Part shown: positions 43,388 through 50,175 of the stretch, in pieces
Layout of the letters: every line of letters begins with the position of its first letter
How positions within the stretch are numbered: position 1 is the stretch's first letter
Source: Micromonospora okii
GTDB taxonomy: Bacteria; Actinomycetota; Actinomycetes; Mycobacteriales; Micromonosporaceae
DNA: 64,000 nt
NCBI RefSeq assembly: GCF_020884795.1
Contig: NZ_BBZF01000016.1
Location: 1-64,000 of the forward strand
Reading direction: 5' to 3'
Notes under the pieces: model-generated
What the model saw: only the letters and a program-made list of their open reading frames with translations
Databases searched by the model: none
Told to the model about the DNA's origin: nothing
Made by a program: the position numbers and the translations under genes

Positions 43388-44863
43388 GTGTCCGTGCTGC
43401 GTACCAAACCGATCAAGGACGTGATCGCCCAGGGAGAGGCGGACGGCGAGGAGGGCGGTCCGGGGCTCAAACGACGCCTCGGGGCCCGGGACCTCGCCGG
43501 CTTCGGCATCGGCATCGTGATCGGCACCGGCATCTTCACCCTCACCGGCATCGAGGCCCGCGACAGCGCCGGGCCGGCCGTGGTGATCTCGTTCGCCATC
43601 GGCGGCCTGGTCGCCCTGCTCGCCGCGCTCTGCTACGCCGAGCTGGCCTCCAGCGTGCCGACGGCCGGCAGCGCCTACACGTACGCGTACGCGACGATGG
43701 GCGAGATCGTCGCCTGGATCATCGGCTGGGACCTGCTGCTGGAGTTCGCGCTCGGCGCGGCGGTGGTGGCCCGGGGCTGGTCGGGCTACCTCGCCGAACT
43801 GTTCGGCCTGCCCACCGCCTGGTTCGGCGAGGAGGGCAGCGTCGTCAACCTCGGCGCGATCGGCATCGTCCTGCTGCTCGGCATCGTGGCGATCGTCGGC
43901 ATCCGCGAGTCCGCCCGGGTGACCAACCTGCTCGTACTGGTCAAGGTCGCGATCTGCGTCTTCGTCGTGGTCGCCGGCCTGTTCTTCGTCAAGGCCGCGA
44001 ACCTCACCCCGTTCATCCCGCCGGCCGAGCCCGCCAGCTCGGGCGACGACGGCATCAAGCAGCCCGTCACGCAGGCCCTCTTCGGGCTGGAGCCGTCGGT
44101 GTTCGGCTTCGCCGGGGTGCTCAGCGCCGCCGCCGTGGTCTTCTTCGCCTACACCGGCTTCGAGGCCGTGGCGAACCTCGGCGAGGAAACCAAGCGGCCC
44201 AAGCGCGACCTCACCCTCGGCCTGCTCGGCACCCTGCTGATCTCCACCGTGCTGTACATCGGCGTCTCGCTCGTCGTCGTCGGCATGGTCCCGTACACGG
44301 AGATCGACCGGGGCGCCCCGATCGCGTCGGCCTTCAACGCGGTCGGCGCGGGCTGGGCTGGCGCCCTCGTCTCCATCGCCGCCGTCGCCGGCCTGACCAG
44401 CGTGATCCTGGTGGACCTGGTGGCCATGGGCAGGATCGGCTTCGCCATCAGCCGGGACGGGCTGATCCCGCCGTCGATCGCGAAGGTGCACCCCCGCTGG
44501 GGCACCCCGTACCGGATCTCGGCGGTGATGACCGTGGCCGTGGCGCTGCTCGCCGGCTTCCTGCCGCTCTCCGCCCTGGCCGACCTGGTCAGCATCGGCG
44601 CGCTCTGCGCGTTCGTGCTGGTCTCGCTGGCGGTGCCGATCCTGCGCCGCAAGCGCCCCGACCTGGAGCGGCCGTTCCGGGTGCCGTTCTCCCCGGTGCT
44701 GCCGATCGTTTCCGCGCTGGCCTGCTTCTACCTGATGCTCAACCTGTCGGTGGAGACCTGGATCCGGTTCCTCATCTGGATGGCGCTCGGCGCGCTCATC
44801 TACTTCGGCTACGGCCACCGCCGCAACCGCCTCGCCGTGAAGGAAGGTGCCCCCGTCAGCTGA
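43388..44863 (+). CDS. APC-family amino acid permease
   Basis: 491 residues with about 12 membrane helices. The family hallmark GFGIGIVIGTGIFTLTGIEA is at the first helix, followed by PTAGSAYTYAYATMGE and FFAYTGFEAVANLGEETKRP. It resembles the cationic amino acid transporter group (YfnA/CAT). The start is placed at GTG 43388 (VSVLRTKPIKDV) because GGGAGG lies 9 nt upstream; an in-frame GTG at 43370 would add six residues. Its 3' end overlaps the convergent methyltransferase gene by 8 bp. Confidence 0.88.
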   Translation: MSVLRTKPIKDVIAQGEADGEEGGPGLKRRLGARDLAGFGIGIVIGTGIFTLTGIEARDSAGPAVVISFAIGGLVALLAALCYAELASSVPTAGSAYTYAYATMGEIVAWIIGWDLLLEFALGAAVVARGWSGYLAELFGLPTAWFGEEGSVVNLGAIGIVLLLGIVAIVGIRESARVTNLLVLVKVAICVFVVVAGLFFVKAANLTPFIPPAEPASSGDDGIKQPVTQALFGLEPSVFGFAGVLSAAAVVFFAYTGFEAVANLGEETKRPKRDLTLGLLGTLLISTVLYIGVSLVVVGMVPYTEIDRGAPIASAFNAVGAGWAGALVSIAAVAGLTSVILVDLVAMGRIGFAISRDGLIPPSIAKVHPRWGTPYRISAVMTVAVALLAGFLPLSALADLVSIGALCAFVLVSLAVPILRRKRPDLERPFRVPFSPVLPIVSALACFYLMLNLSVETWIRFLIWMALGALIYFGYGHRRNRLAVKEGAPVS

Positions 44864-45581
44864 AGAAGCGGGACAGGTGGGAGTCGGCCGGCGGGGCGGC
44901 GTCCGGCGGTAGGGGCGTCAGGTCGGCGAAGATGCTCGCCCCGTCGCAGCCGGCGTGCAGGGGATACCAGCGCGGGGCGCCCGGCGGGCGCTGAAGGCAG
45001 ACGCCCTTGATCGTCTGCACGTCGAGCAGCCGGACGTGGGTCGGGTCGGCCACCGCGTTGACGTGGCCCCACCAGGGGCTCATGACGTGCAGTACGCCAC
45101 CCGGGCGGAGCACCCGGTGACACTCGTCGACCAGGGGCAGGAAGTCGATCAGGTGCTCCAGGATGTGCACCGCGAAGATCACGTCCACCGAGTCGTCGGC
45201 CAGCGGCAGCGAGCCGGACAGGTCGGCCACCGCGTCCACGCCCGGCGCGGGGAAGATGTCCAGCCCCAGGTTGCCCGGGTACTGCTTCGTGCCGCCGCAG
45301 CCCAGGTCCACCACCACCGGCTCCCGGCCGGCGACCCGCACCCGGGCCCAGACGCCGAACACCCCCGCGAGCCGGCCCACCAGGTCCCGGACCAGCCGCA
45401 ACCGCGCCGCGTCGGCCACCTCACCGGTCAGGTGCGCCACCCCCCGGTCGAAACGCACCCGCACCGCCAGGCCGCGCAGCCGCTCGTCGTGGGCCGCCTG
45501 ATCCGCCCACGCCTCGGCGAGAAAGGCGTCGACCGCCCGCAGTCGTTCGACCGAGGGCGGGGTCAGGGCCTGCGCGACCAT
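44856..45581 (-). CDS. BON-domain / SAM methyltransferase fusion
   Basis: 241 residues. Residues 30-84 look like a BON domain (VRFDRGVAHLTGEVADAARL, then VGRLAGVFGVWARVRV), usually a periplasmic or lipid-associated module. Residues 88-200 are a class I methyltransferase: motif I VVDLGCG, then DLSGSLPLADDSVDVIFAVH, ILEHLIDF and VLRPGGVLHVMSPWWGHVN. No signal peptide is present, so both are cytoplasmic. The substrate is unknown. The motif I loop lacks the usual third Gly spacing (GCGGTKQY) but is otherwise intact. Confidence 0.8.
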   Translation of the reverse strand: MVAQALTPPSVERLRAVDAFLAEAWADQAAHDERLRGLAVRVRFDRGVAHLTGEVADAARLRLVRDLVGRLAGVFGVWARVRVAGREPVVVDLGCGGTKQYPGNLGLDIFPAPGVDAVADLSGSLPLADDSVDVIFAVHILEHLIDFLPLVDECHRVLRPGGVLHVMSPWWGHVNAVADPTHVRLLDVQTIKGVCLQRPPGAPRWYPLHAGCDGASIFADLTPLPPDAAPPADSHLSRFFS

Positions 45582-45641
45582 GGGGCCACCTCCGGCCGGC
45601 CCGTTACCCGAATCGGCCGCCCGTATGCCCGGTGCGCCCGC

Positions 45642-45959
45642 TCAGCCGGAGATGCGGCGGGCGGGGCGGCCGGCGCCCCGGATGCGCTGCCGGGGCGGCG
45701 AGGTGGGCGCCTTGGGCCGCTTGAGGTGGTACCGGTGCAGCTCGCTGCTGCCCGGCTGGGACGGGTCCTCGCTCATCGCCACCAGCTCCCAGCCCTGGTC
45801 GCCGGCCCGGTTCAGGTGGGCCAGCGCCGTGTCGCCGTACGGGGTGACGTCGACCATCGAGCCGTCCGGGCCGTACCAGACGAAGACGAGTTCCCAGCCG
45901 ATGTCCGTGCTGGCCGCCTGGCGGCGCCGGACCAACAGCGCGTACTCCCACTTGAGCAT
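45642..45959 (-). CDS. Small DUF4177-like protein
   Basis: 105 residues. It begins MLKWEYALLVRRRQAAS and contains LNRAGDQGWELVAMSEDP, a pattern like DUF4177 proteins (KWEYxxx ... LNxxGxxGWELV). The C-terminus is basic and proline-rich (RQRIRGAGRPARRISG). GACAAT 6 nt before ATG 45959 may be a leaderless -10. Function unknown. Confidence 0.72.
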   Translation of the reverse strand: MLKWEYALLVRRRQAASTDIGWELVFVWYGPDGSMVDVTPYGDTALAHLNRAGDQGWELVAMSEDPSQPGSSELHRYHLKRPKAPTSPPRQRIRGAGRPARRISG

Positions 45960-46018
45960 GGGGTCATTGTCACCCCGGCGGCGCCACTCGGCACGGCGTC
46001 GGCCCTCGGAGTGCGGCG

Positions 46019-47656
46019 TCAGTCCTCGGAGATCCGCCCGTCCGCCACCCGCACCCGACGGTTGACGGTCACCGCGTCCAGCATCCGCCGGTCGTGGGTG
46101 ACCAGCAGCAGCGTCCCGGGGTACCCGGCCAGCGCCGACTCCAACTGCTCGATGGCCGGCAGGTCCAGGTGGTTCGTCGGCTCGTCGAGCACCAGCAGGT
46201 TCACCCCGCGCCCCTGCAACAGCGCCAGCGCGGCCCGGGTCCGCTCGCCGGGCGACAGCGACGCCGCCGGCCGCAGGACATGGTCGGCCCGCAGGCCGAA
46301 CTTCGCCAGCAGCGTCCGCGCGTCCGCCGGGGAGAGCTCCGGTACGGCCAGCCGGAACGCGTCCAGCAGCGGCTGGCCGCCGAGGAACAGCCCCCGGGCC
46401 TGGTCGACCTCGCCGACCACCACCCCGGGGCCGAGCGAGGCGTGCCCGCCGTCCAGGGGCAGCCGCCCCAGCAGCGCCCCGAGCAGCGTGGTCTTGCCGG
46501 AGCCGTTCGCCCCGGTGATCGCCATCCGGTCGGCCCAGTCGACCTGGAGGTTCACCGGGCCGAGGGTGAAGTCGCCCCGGCGTACCACGGCGTCGCGGAG
46601 CGCGGCCACGACGGCGCCGGCGCGGGGCGCGGCGGCGATCTCCATGCGCAGCTCCCACTCCTTGCGCGGCTCCTCGACCACCTCCAGCCGCTCGATCAGC
46701 CGGTCCGTCTGCCGGGCCTTCGCCGCCTGCTTCTCCGACGTCTCGCCGCGGAAGTGCTTGACGTGCTTGTCCGGGTCGGTGGCCTTGCGCCGGGCGTTGC
46801 GCACGCCCTTCTCCATCCAGGCCCGCTGGGTGCGGGCGCGCGCCTCCAGGGAGGCCCGGGTGTCGGCGTACTCCTCGTACTCGGCGCGGGCGTGCCGGCG
46901 GGCCACCTCCCGCTCCTCCAGGTATCCCGCGTAGCCGCCGCCGTAGTGCCGGACCTGCTGCTGGTGCAGGTCCAGCTCCAGCACCCGGGTCACCGTGCGG
47001 GCCAGGAACTCCCGGTCGTGGCTGACCAGCACCGTGCCGGCGCGCAGGCCGGTGACGAACTTCTCCAGCCGGTCCAGCCCGTCCAGGTCGAGGTCGTTGG
47101 TGGGCTCGTCGAGCAGGAAGACGTCGTACCGGCTGAGCAGCAGCGAGGCCAGCCCGGCGCGGGCCGCCTGGCCCCCGGACAGGCCGGTCATCGGGTGGTC
47201 CAGGTCGACGGTCAGCCCCAGCTCGGCGGCCACCTGCTCGGCGCGCTCCTCCAGGTCCGCCCCGCCGAGGTCGAGCCAGCGCTCCAGCGCCTCCGCGTAC
47301 GCGTCGTCGGCCCCCACCGCCCCGCCCGTCAGTGCCTCCGTCGCCGCGTCCAGCGCCGCCTGCGCGGCCGTCACCCCGGTCCGCCGGGCCAGGAAGTCCC
47401 GCACCGTCTCCCCGGGGCGGCGCTCCGGCTCCTGCGGCAGGTGCCCGACCGTCGCCGTGGGCGGGCTCAGCGTGACGCTGCCGGCCTCGACGGGCAGCGC
47501 CCCCGCGAGGGTGCGCAGCAGCGTCGACTTGCCGGCCCCGTTCACCCCGACGAGGCCGATCACGTCGCCCGGGGCGACCACCAGCTCCAGCCCGGAGAAG
47601 AGCAGCCGGTCCCCGTGGCCGGCGGCGAGATCCTTGACTACCAATGTGGCGCTCAT
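46019..47656 (-). CDS. ABC-F family ATPase
   Basis: 545 residues, two ABC domains without membrane helices. Domain 1: Walker A GVNGAGKST, signature LSGGQAARAGL, Walker B VFLLDEPTNDLDL. Domain 2: Walker A GANGSGKTT, signature LSPGERTRAAL, Walker B LLVLDEPTNHLDL. The linker between them is rich in Arg/Lys/Glu (about 240-330), as in ABC-F proteins that enter the ribosomal E site. It may relieve ribosome stalling or protect against ribosome-binding antibiotics; class cannot be fixed here. Confidence 0.92.
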   Translation of the reverse strand: MSATLVVKDLAAGHGDRLLFSGLELVVAPGDVIGLVGVNGAGKSTLLRTLAGALPVEAGSVTLSPPTATVGHLPQEPERRPGETVRDFLARRTGVTAAQAALDAATEALTGGAVGADDAYAEALERWLDLGGADLEERAEQVAAELGLTVDLDHPMTGLSGGQAARAGLASLLLSRYDVFLLDEPTNDLDLDGLDRLEKFVTGLRAGTVLVSHDREFLARTVTRVLELDLHQQQVRHYGGGYAGYLEEREVARRHARAEYEEYADTRASLEARARTQRAWMEKGVRNARRKATDPDKHVKHFRGETSEKQAAKARQTDRLIERLEVVEEPRKEWELRMEIAAAPRAGAVVAALRDAVVRRGDFTLGPVNLQVDWADRMAITGANGSGKTTLLGALLGRLPLDGGHASLGPGVVVGEVDQARGLFLGGQPLLDAFRLAVPELSPADARTLLAKFGLRADHVLRPAASLSPGERTRAALALLQGRGVNLLVLDEPTNHLDLPAIEQLESALAGYPGTLLLVTHDRRMLDAVTVNRRVRVADGRISED

Positions 47657-47726
47657 GACGAGGCGAGCCTAACCGTCGCGTCCAGCGACTTCCGTGACCG
47701 GTGGGGGTCGCCCCCGGCCCGCCGGG

Positions 47727-47732
47727 CAGACT
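47727..47732 (+). promoter_or_regulatory. -10 element CAGACT, leaderless start
   Basis: CAGACT lies 7 nt before GTG 47740 and supports that start; there is no Shine-Dalgarno sequence. Confidence 0.4.
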
Positions 47733-47739
47733 CACCGGT

Positions 47740-48486
47740 GTGGTGACCACCCTGGCGATCGACTGCGGAGGCGGCGGGATCAAGGCGTCGGTGCTCGACG
47801 GGGCGGGGACGATGCGGGCCCGTCCGCTGCGGGTGCCCACCCCGTACCCGCTGCCGCCGGAACTGTTCGTGCGGACGCTGCTGGACCTCGGGGCCCGGCT
47901 GCCCGCAGCCGACCGGGTGACCGTCGGGATGCCCGGGATGCTCCGGCACGGCGTGGTGGTGGCGACCCCGCACTACGTCACCCGGGCGGGCCCCCGCTCG
48001 AAGGTCGACCCCGCCCTGCTCGCCGAGTGGTCCGGCTTCGACGCGCGGACGGCGCTCGCCGACGCGTTCGGGGTGCCCGCGCTGGTGCTCAACGACGCCG
48101 AGGTGCACGGCGCCGGGGTGGTCGCCGGCACCGGCCTGGAGCTGGTGCTGACCCTCGGCACCGGGCTGGGCAGCGCCGTCTTCGACGGCGGGGTGCTCGC
48201 CCCGCACCTGGAGCTGTCGCACGCGCCGGTGCGCTGGGGCACCACCTACGACACGTACGTGGGGGAGCCGGAGCGCCGACGCCTCGGCGACGCGTTCTGG
48301 TCCCGCCGGATCCGGCAGGTGGTGGACGGGCTGCGCCCGGTGTTCCGCTGGGACCGGCTCTACCTGGGCGGCGGCAACTCCCGGCTGATCCGCCCCGAGC
48401 AGCTCGCCCGGATGGGCGACGACGTGGTGGTCGTCCCGAACACGGCCGGAATAGTGGGCGGCGTCCGCGCCTGGACCCTGGTGTAA
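47740..48486 (+). CDS. ROK-family kinase, polyphosphate-glucokinase-like
   Basis: 248 residues. Phosphate-1 loop LAIDCGGGGIKASVLDG, sugar-site VGMPGMLRHG, and the phosphate-2/adenosine motif LVLTLGTGLGSAVFDGG match the ROK polyphosphate glucokinases of actinomycetes, which phosphorylate glucose with polyphosphate or ATP. Two adjacent GTGs (47740, 47743) could start translation. The TAA stop (48484-48486) lies inside repeat copy F. Confidence 0.85.
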   Translation: MVTTLAIDCGGGGIKASVLDGAGTMRARPLRVPTPYPLPPELFVRTLLDLGARLPAADRVTVGMPGMLRHGVVVATPHYVTRAGPRSKVDPALLAEWSGFDARTALADAFGVPALVLNDAEVHGAGVVAGTGLELVLTLGTGLGSAVFDGGVLAPHLELSHAPVRWGTTYDTYVGEPERRRLGDAFWSRRIRQVVDGLRPVFRWDRLYLGGGNSRLIRPEQLARMGDDVVVVPNTAGIVGGVRAWTLV

Positions 48487-48537
48487 GGAGGGGCACCTTG
48501 TTAACGCTTTCTGTATAGGAAGGGCCCCTTCCTAACC
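48483..48537 (+). repeat. Dispersed GGGGCCC palindromic element, copy F
   Basis: GTAAGGAGGGGCACCTTG, spacer TTAACGCTTTCTGTAT, then AGGAAGGGCCCCTTCCTAAC. Best complete copy; its first bases give the TAA stop of the ROK kinase gene. Confidence 0.85.
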
Positions 48538-48633
48538 GCCGCTCCGCGCGCGCTCCGGCGAGGAACACTCGCGGTCCGCCCGGCGTTGTGTCAGCGTCGG
48601 AGCAGAGGCGCGCGAGACGAGGGGGTGCGGTCG

Positions 48634-49002
48634 ATGGATCTTCTGGCGGAGTACCGGCGGGCGACCATGTTCTTCGAGATGGGTGACGCGTCCGGGGCGG
48701 TCCGGCTGCTGGAGCCGATCGTCGAGGCCGAGCCCGGCAACTCGGCCGTGCGGCAGTTGCTGGCCCGGGCGTACTTCCAGACTGCCCAGCTCAACCGCGC
48801 CGAGGAGCAGCTGCGCGAGCTGGTGGACCGGGACCCGAGCGACCACTACGCGCACCACGTGCTGGGCCGCACGCTGGAGCGGATGAACCGGCCGGCGGAC
48901 GCGCTGCGGCACCTGCGCATCGCCGCCGCGATGCACGCGACGAACGACGACTACACGACGGCCCTGCGTCGGGTGGAGAGCCGCGTCAACGGCGCTCATT
49001 GA
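48634..49002 (+). CDS. Tetratricopeptide repeat protein
   Basis: 122 residues with about three TPR units (AVRLLEPIVEAEPGNSAVRQ, AEEQLRELVDRDPSDHYAHH, ADALRHLRIAAAMHATNDDY). No signal peptide. It is a small all-helical scaffold; partner unknown. ATG 48634 follows GAGGGGG. Confidence 0.85.
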   Translation: MDLLAEYRRATMFFEMGDASGAVRLLEPIVEAEPGNSAVRQLLARAYFQTAQLNRAEEQLRELVDRDPSDHYAHHVLGRTLERMNRPADALRHLRIAAAMHATNDDYTTALRRVESRVNGAH

Positions 49003-49058
49003 GCGCGCGGCACGAACTCGGCGGCGTCGACCGGGGTGTCGTCGCTGCTGCCCCCGTA

Positions 49059-49092
49059 GTGCGGGGGGAGGGCGCCCGCCCTCCCCCCGCAC
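49059..49092. terminator. Hairpin terminator after TPR gene
   Basis: GTGCGGGGGGAGGGCG and CGCCCTCCCCCCGCAC are perfect complements (16 bp) separated by 2 nt, about 60 bp after the TPR stop codon. Confidence 0.75.
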
Positions 49093-49217
49093 GTCCTCGG
49101 GCGCGTTCGGGTGCCTCGGTGCCGAGATCCGGGGGCGCGGCTCGAAGGGGCCGCCCGCCGAGGGCCGGCGGCGTGACTCTTCGTCACACTCACTGCCGCC
49201 GACATGACGCCCCACGC

Positions 49218-49359
49218 CCCCTTTGCTCTGCACCCGCCCACGCAACACCGTGCCGGAACTGCGGGCTTACAGGATCACCCTGGAGATTGGGCTGCGGCGC
49301 TCGGTGGCGCTGCGTGACCGTCCAGCGAGTGTTGCGTCCTATGAAGCAGAGCAAAGGGG
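49218..49359. mobile_element. MITE-like element, copy 2
   Basis: 142 bp with perfect 14-bp terminal inverted repeats CCCCTTTGCTCTGC / GCAGAGCAAAGGGG. Inner arms CGCAACAC (49241-49248) and GTGTTGCG (49329-49336) are also perfect inverted repeats. It shares ends, inner arms and the flank GCGCGGG with copy 1 at 33946-34076. No protein is encoded. Confidence 0.7.
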
Positions 49360-49564
49360 CGCGGGTGGTGGGGTGGGCGCGGCCCGCGGGGGCGCGTCGC
49401 GGCGTGGGGTGTCGCTGTGTGAGGCGTGGCGGCGTGGTGCGTCGTGGCGTGAGGCGTGGTGGCGGGCGTGGGGCGTCCCGGCGCGGGTGGGCGGGCGGCG
49501 GACGGGGGCGGCGCGCCGGCCTACCATGGGCTGCCATGGGAGCCGAGCAGGTGGTGGAGGCGGA
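49360..49564. other. G/T-rich leader region before the Smr-like gene
   Basis: From about 49365 to 49505 the plus strand is strikingly G/T-rich, made of imperfect GCGTGG/GCGTCG units. No coding frame is supported. A -10-like TACCAT occurs near 49522, about 40 nt before the gene start. Confidence 0.4.
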
Positions 49565-49819
49565 ATGAAGCTCAAGCTGGACCTGCACGACATCTTCAAC
49601 AAGGGCCATGACATCGACCGGGCGCTGCGCGGGATCATGGACGAGGCGGTGGCGAAGAAGGCCACCCTCGTCGAGATCATCCCCGGCAAGGGGTCCGGCC
49701 AGCTCAAGAAGCGCGTGCTGCGGTTCCTCGACCAGAAGGACGTCAAGCAGCTCTACCACCGGGTCGAGAAGGACTCGAAGAACTTCGGCCGCCTCTTCGT
49801 CCACTTCCGCTGGAAGTAG
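49565..49819 (+). CDS. Small Smr-domain protein
   Basis: 84 residues. MKLKLDLHDIFNKGHDIDRA opens the Smr fold (LDLH), and VEIIPGKGSGQLKKRVLRFL corresponds to the HGKGxG loop, here with Pro replacing the His. The rest (GRLFVHFRWK) closes the domain. Smr domains are nucleic-acid nickases or RNA-binding modules; the loss of the conserved His makes nuclease activity uncertain. Start is ATG 49565 with GGTGGAGG upstream. Confidence 0.82.
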   Translation: MKLKLDLHDIFNKGHDIDRALRGIMDEAVAKKATLVEIIPGKGSGQLKKRVLRFLDQKDVKQLYHRVEKDSKNFGRLFVHFRWK

Positions 49820-49859
49820 CGACGACGTGACCCCGTGAGCCGCAGCACCCCGGGGATGC

Positions 49860-50130
49860 TCAGAGGTCCAGGACGCCGACCGTCTGACCGTCGCTCTGCT
49901 CGCCCGTCGGGCGGAAGCCCAACCGCAGGTAGAACGGTTCCGGTCCGCCGGCCCGCGGCTCCCAGGTGACGTACGCCCGGGTGCCGCCCCGGGCCCGGAT
50001 CTCCCCGCACACCGCCTCGACGGCGAACCGGCCGTAGCCGCTGCCCTGCGAGTCGGCCGCGATGTTCAGTCGCCACAGACCGGAGCGCAGGTCGGTGGGG
50101 TCGTCGCCCCAGGGGATGTCGAGGAAGCAC
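49860..50130 (-). pseudogene. 5'-truncated GNAT acetyltransferase
   Basis: The open frame encodes only the C-terminal portion of a GNAT protein: WRLNIAADSQGSGYGRFAVE holds the acetyl-CoA loop (QGSGYG), then AYVTWEPRAGGPEPFYLRLG and the final strand. It begins abruptly at a hairpin (50123-50160) with no in-frame ATG or GTG before the conserved core, so the N-terminal half is missing. It was probably cut when the neighbouring sequence arrived. Confidence 0.7.
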
Positions 50131-50160
50131 GGCCGTCGCGTCCGTAACGGCCGTGCTTCC
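50123..50160. terminator. Hairpin terminator for the M28 peptidase gene
   Basis: Perfect 14-bp arms GGAAGCACGGCCGT / ACGGCCGTGCTTCC with a 10-nt loop, located 15 bp beyond the peptidase stop codon and exactly at the truncation point of the GNAT remnant. Confidence 0.75.
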
Positions 50161-50175
50161 CGCCCACCTGCCGGG

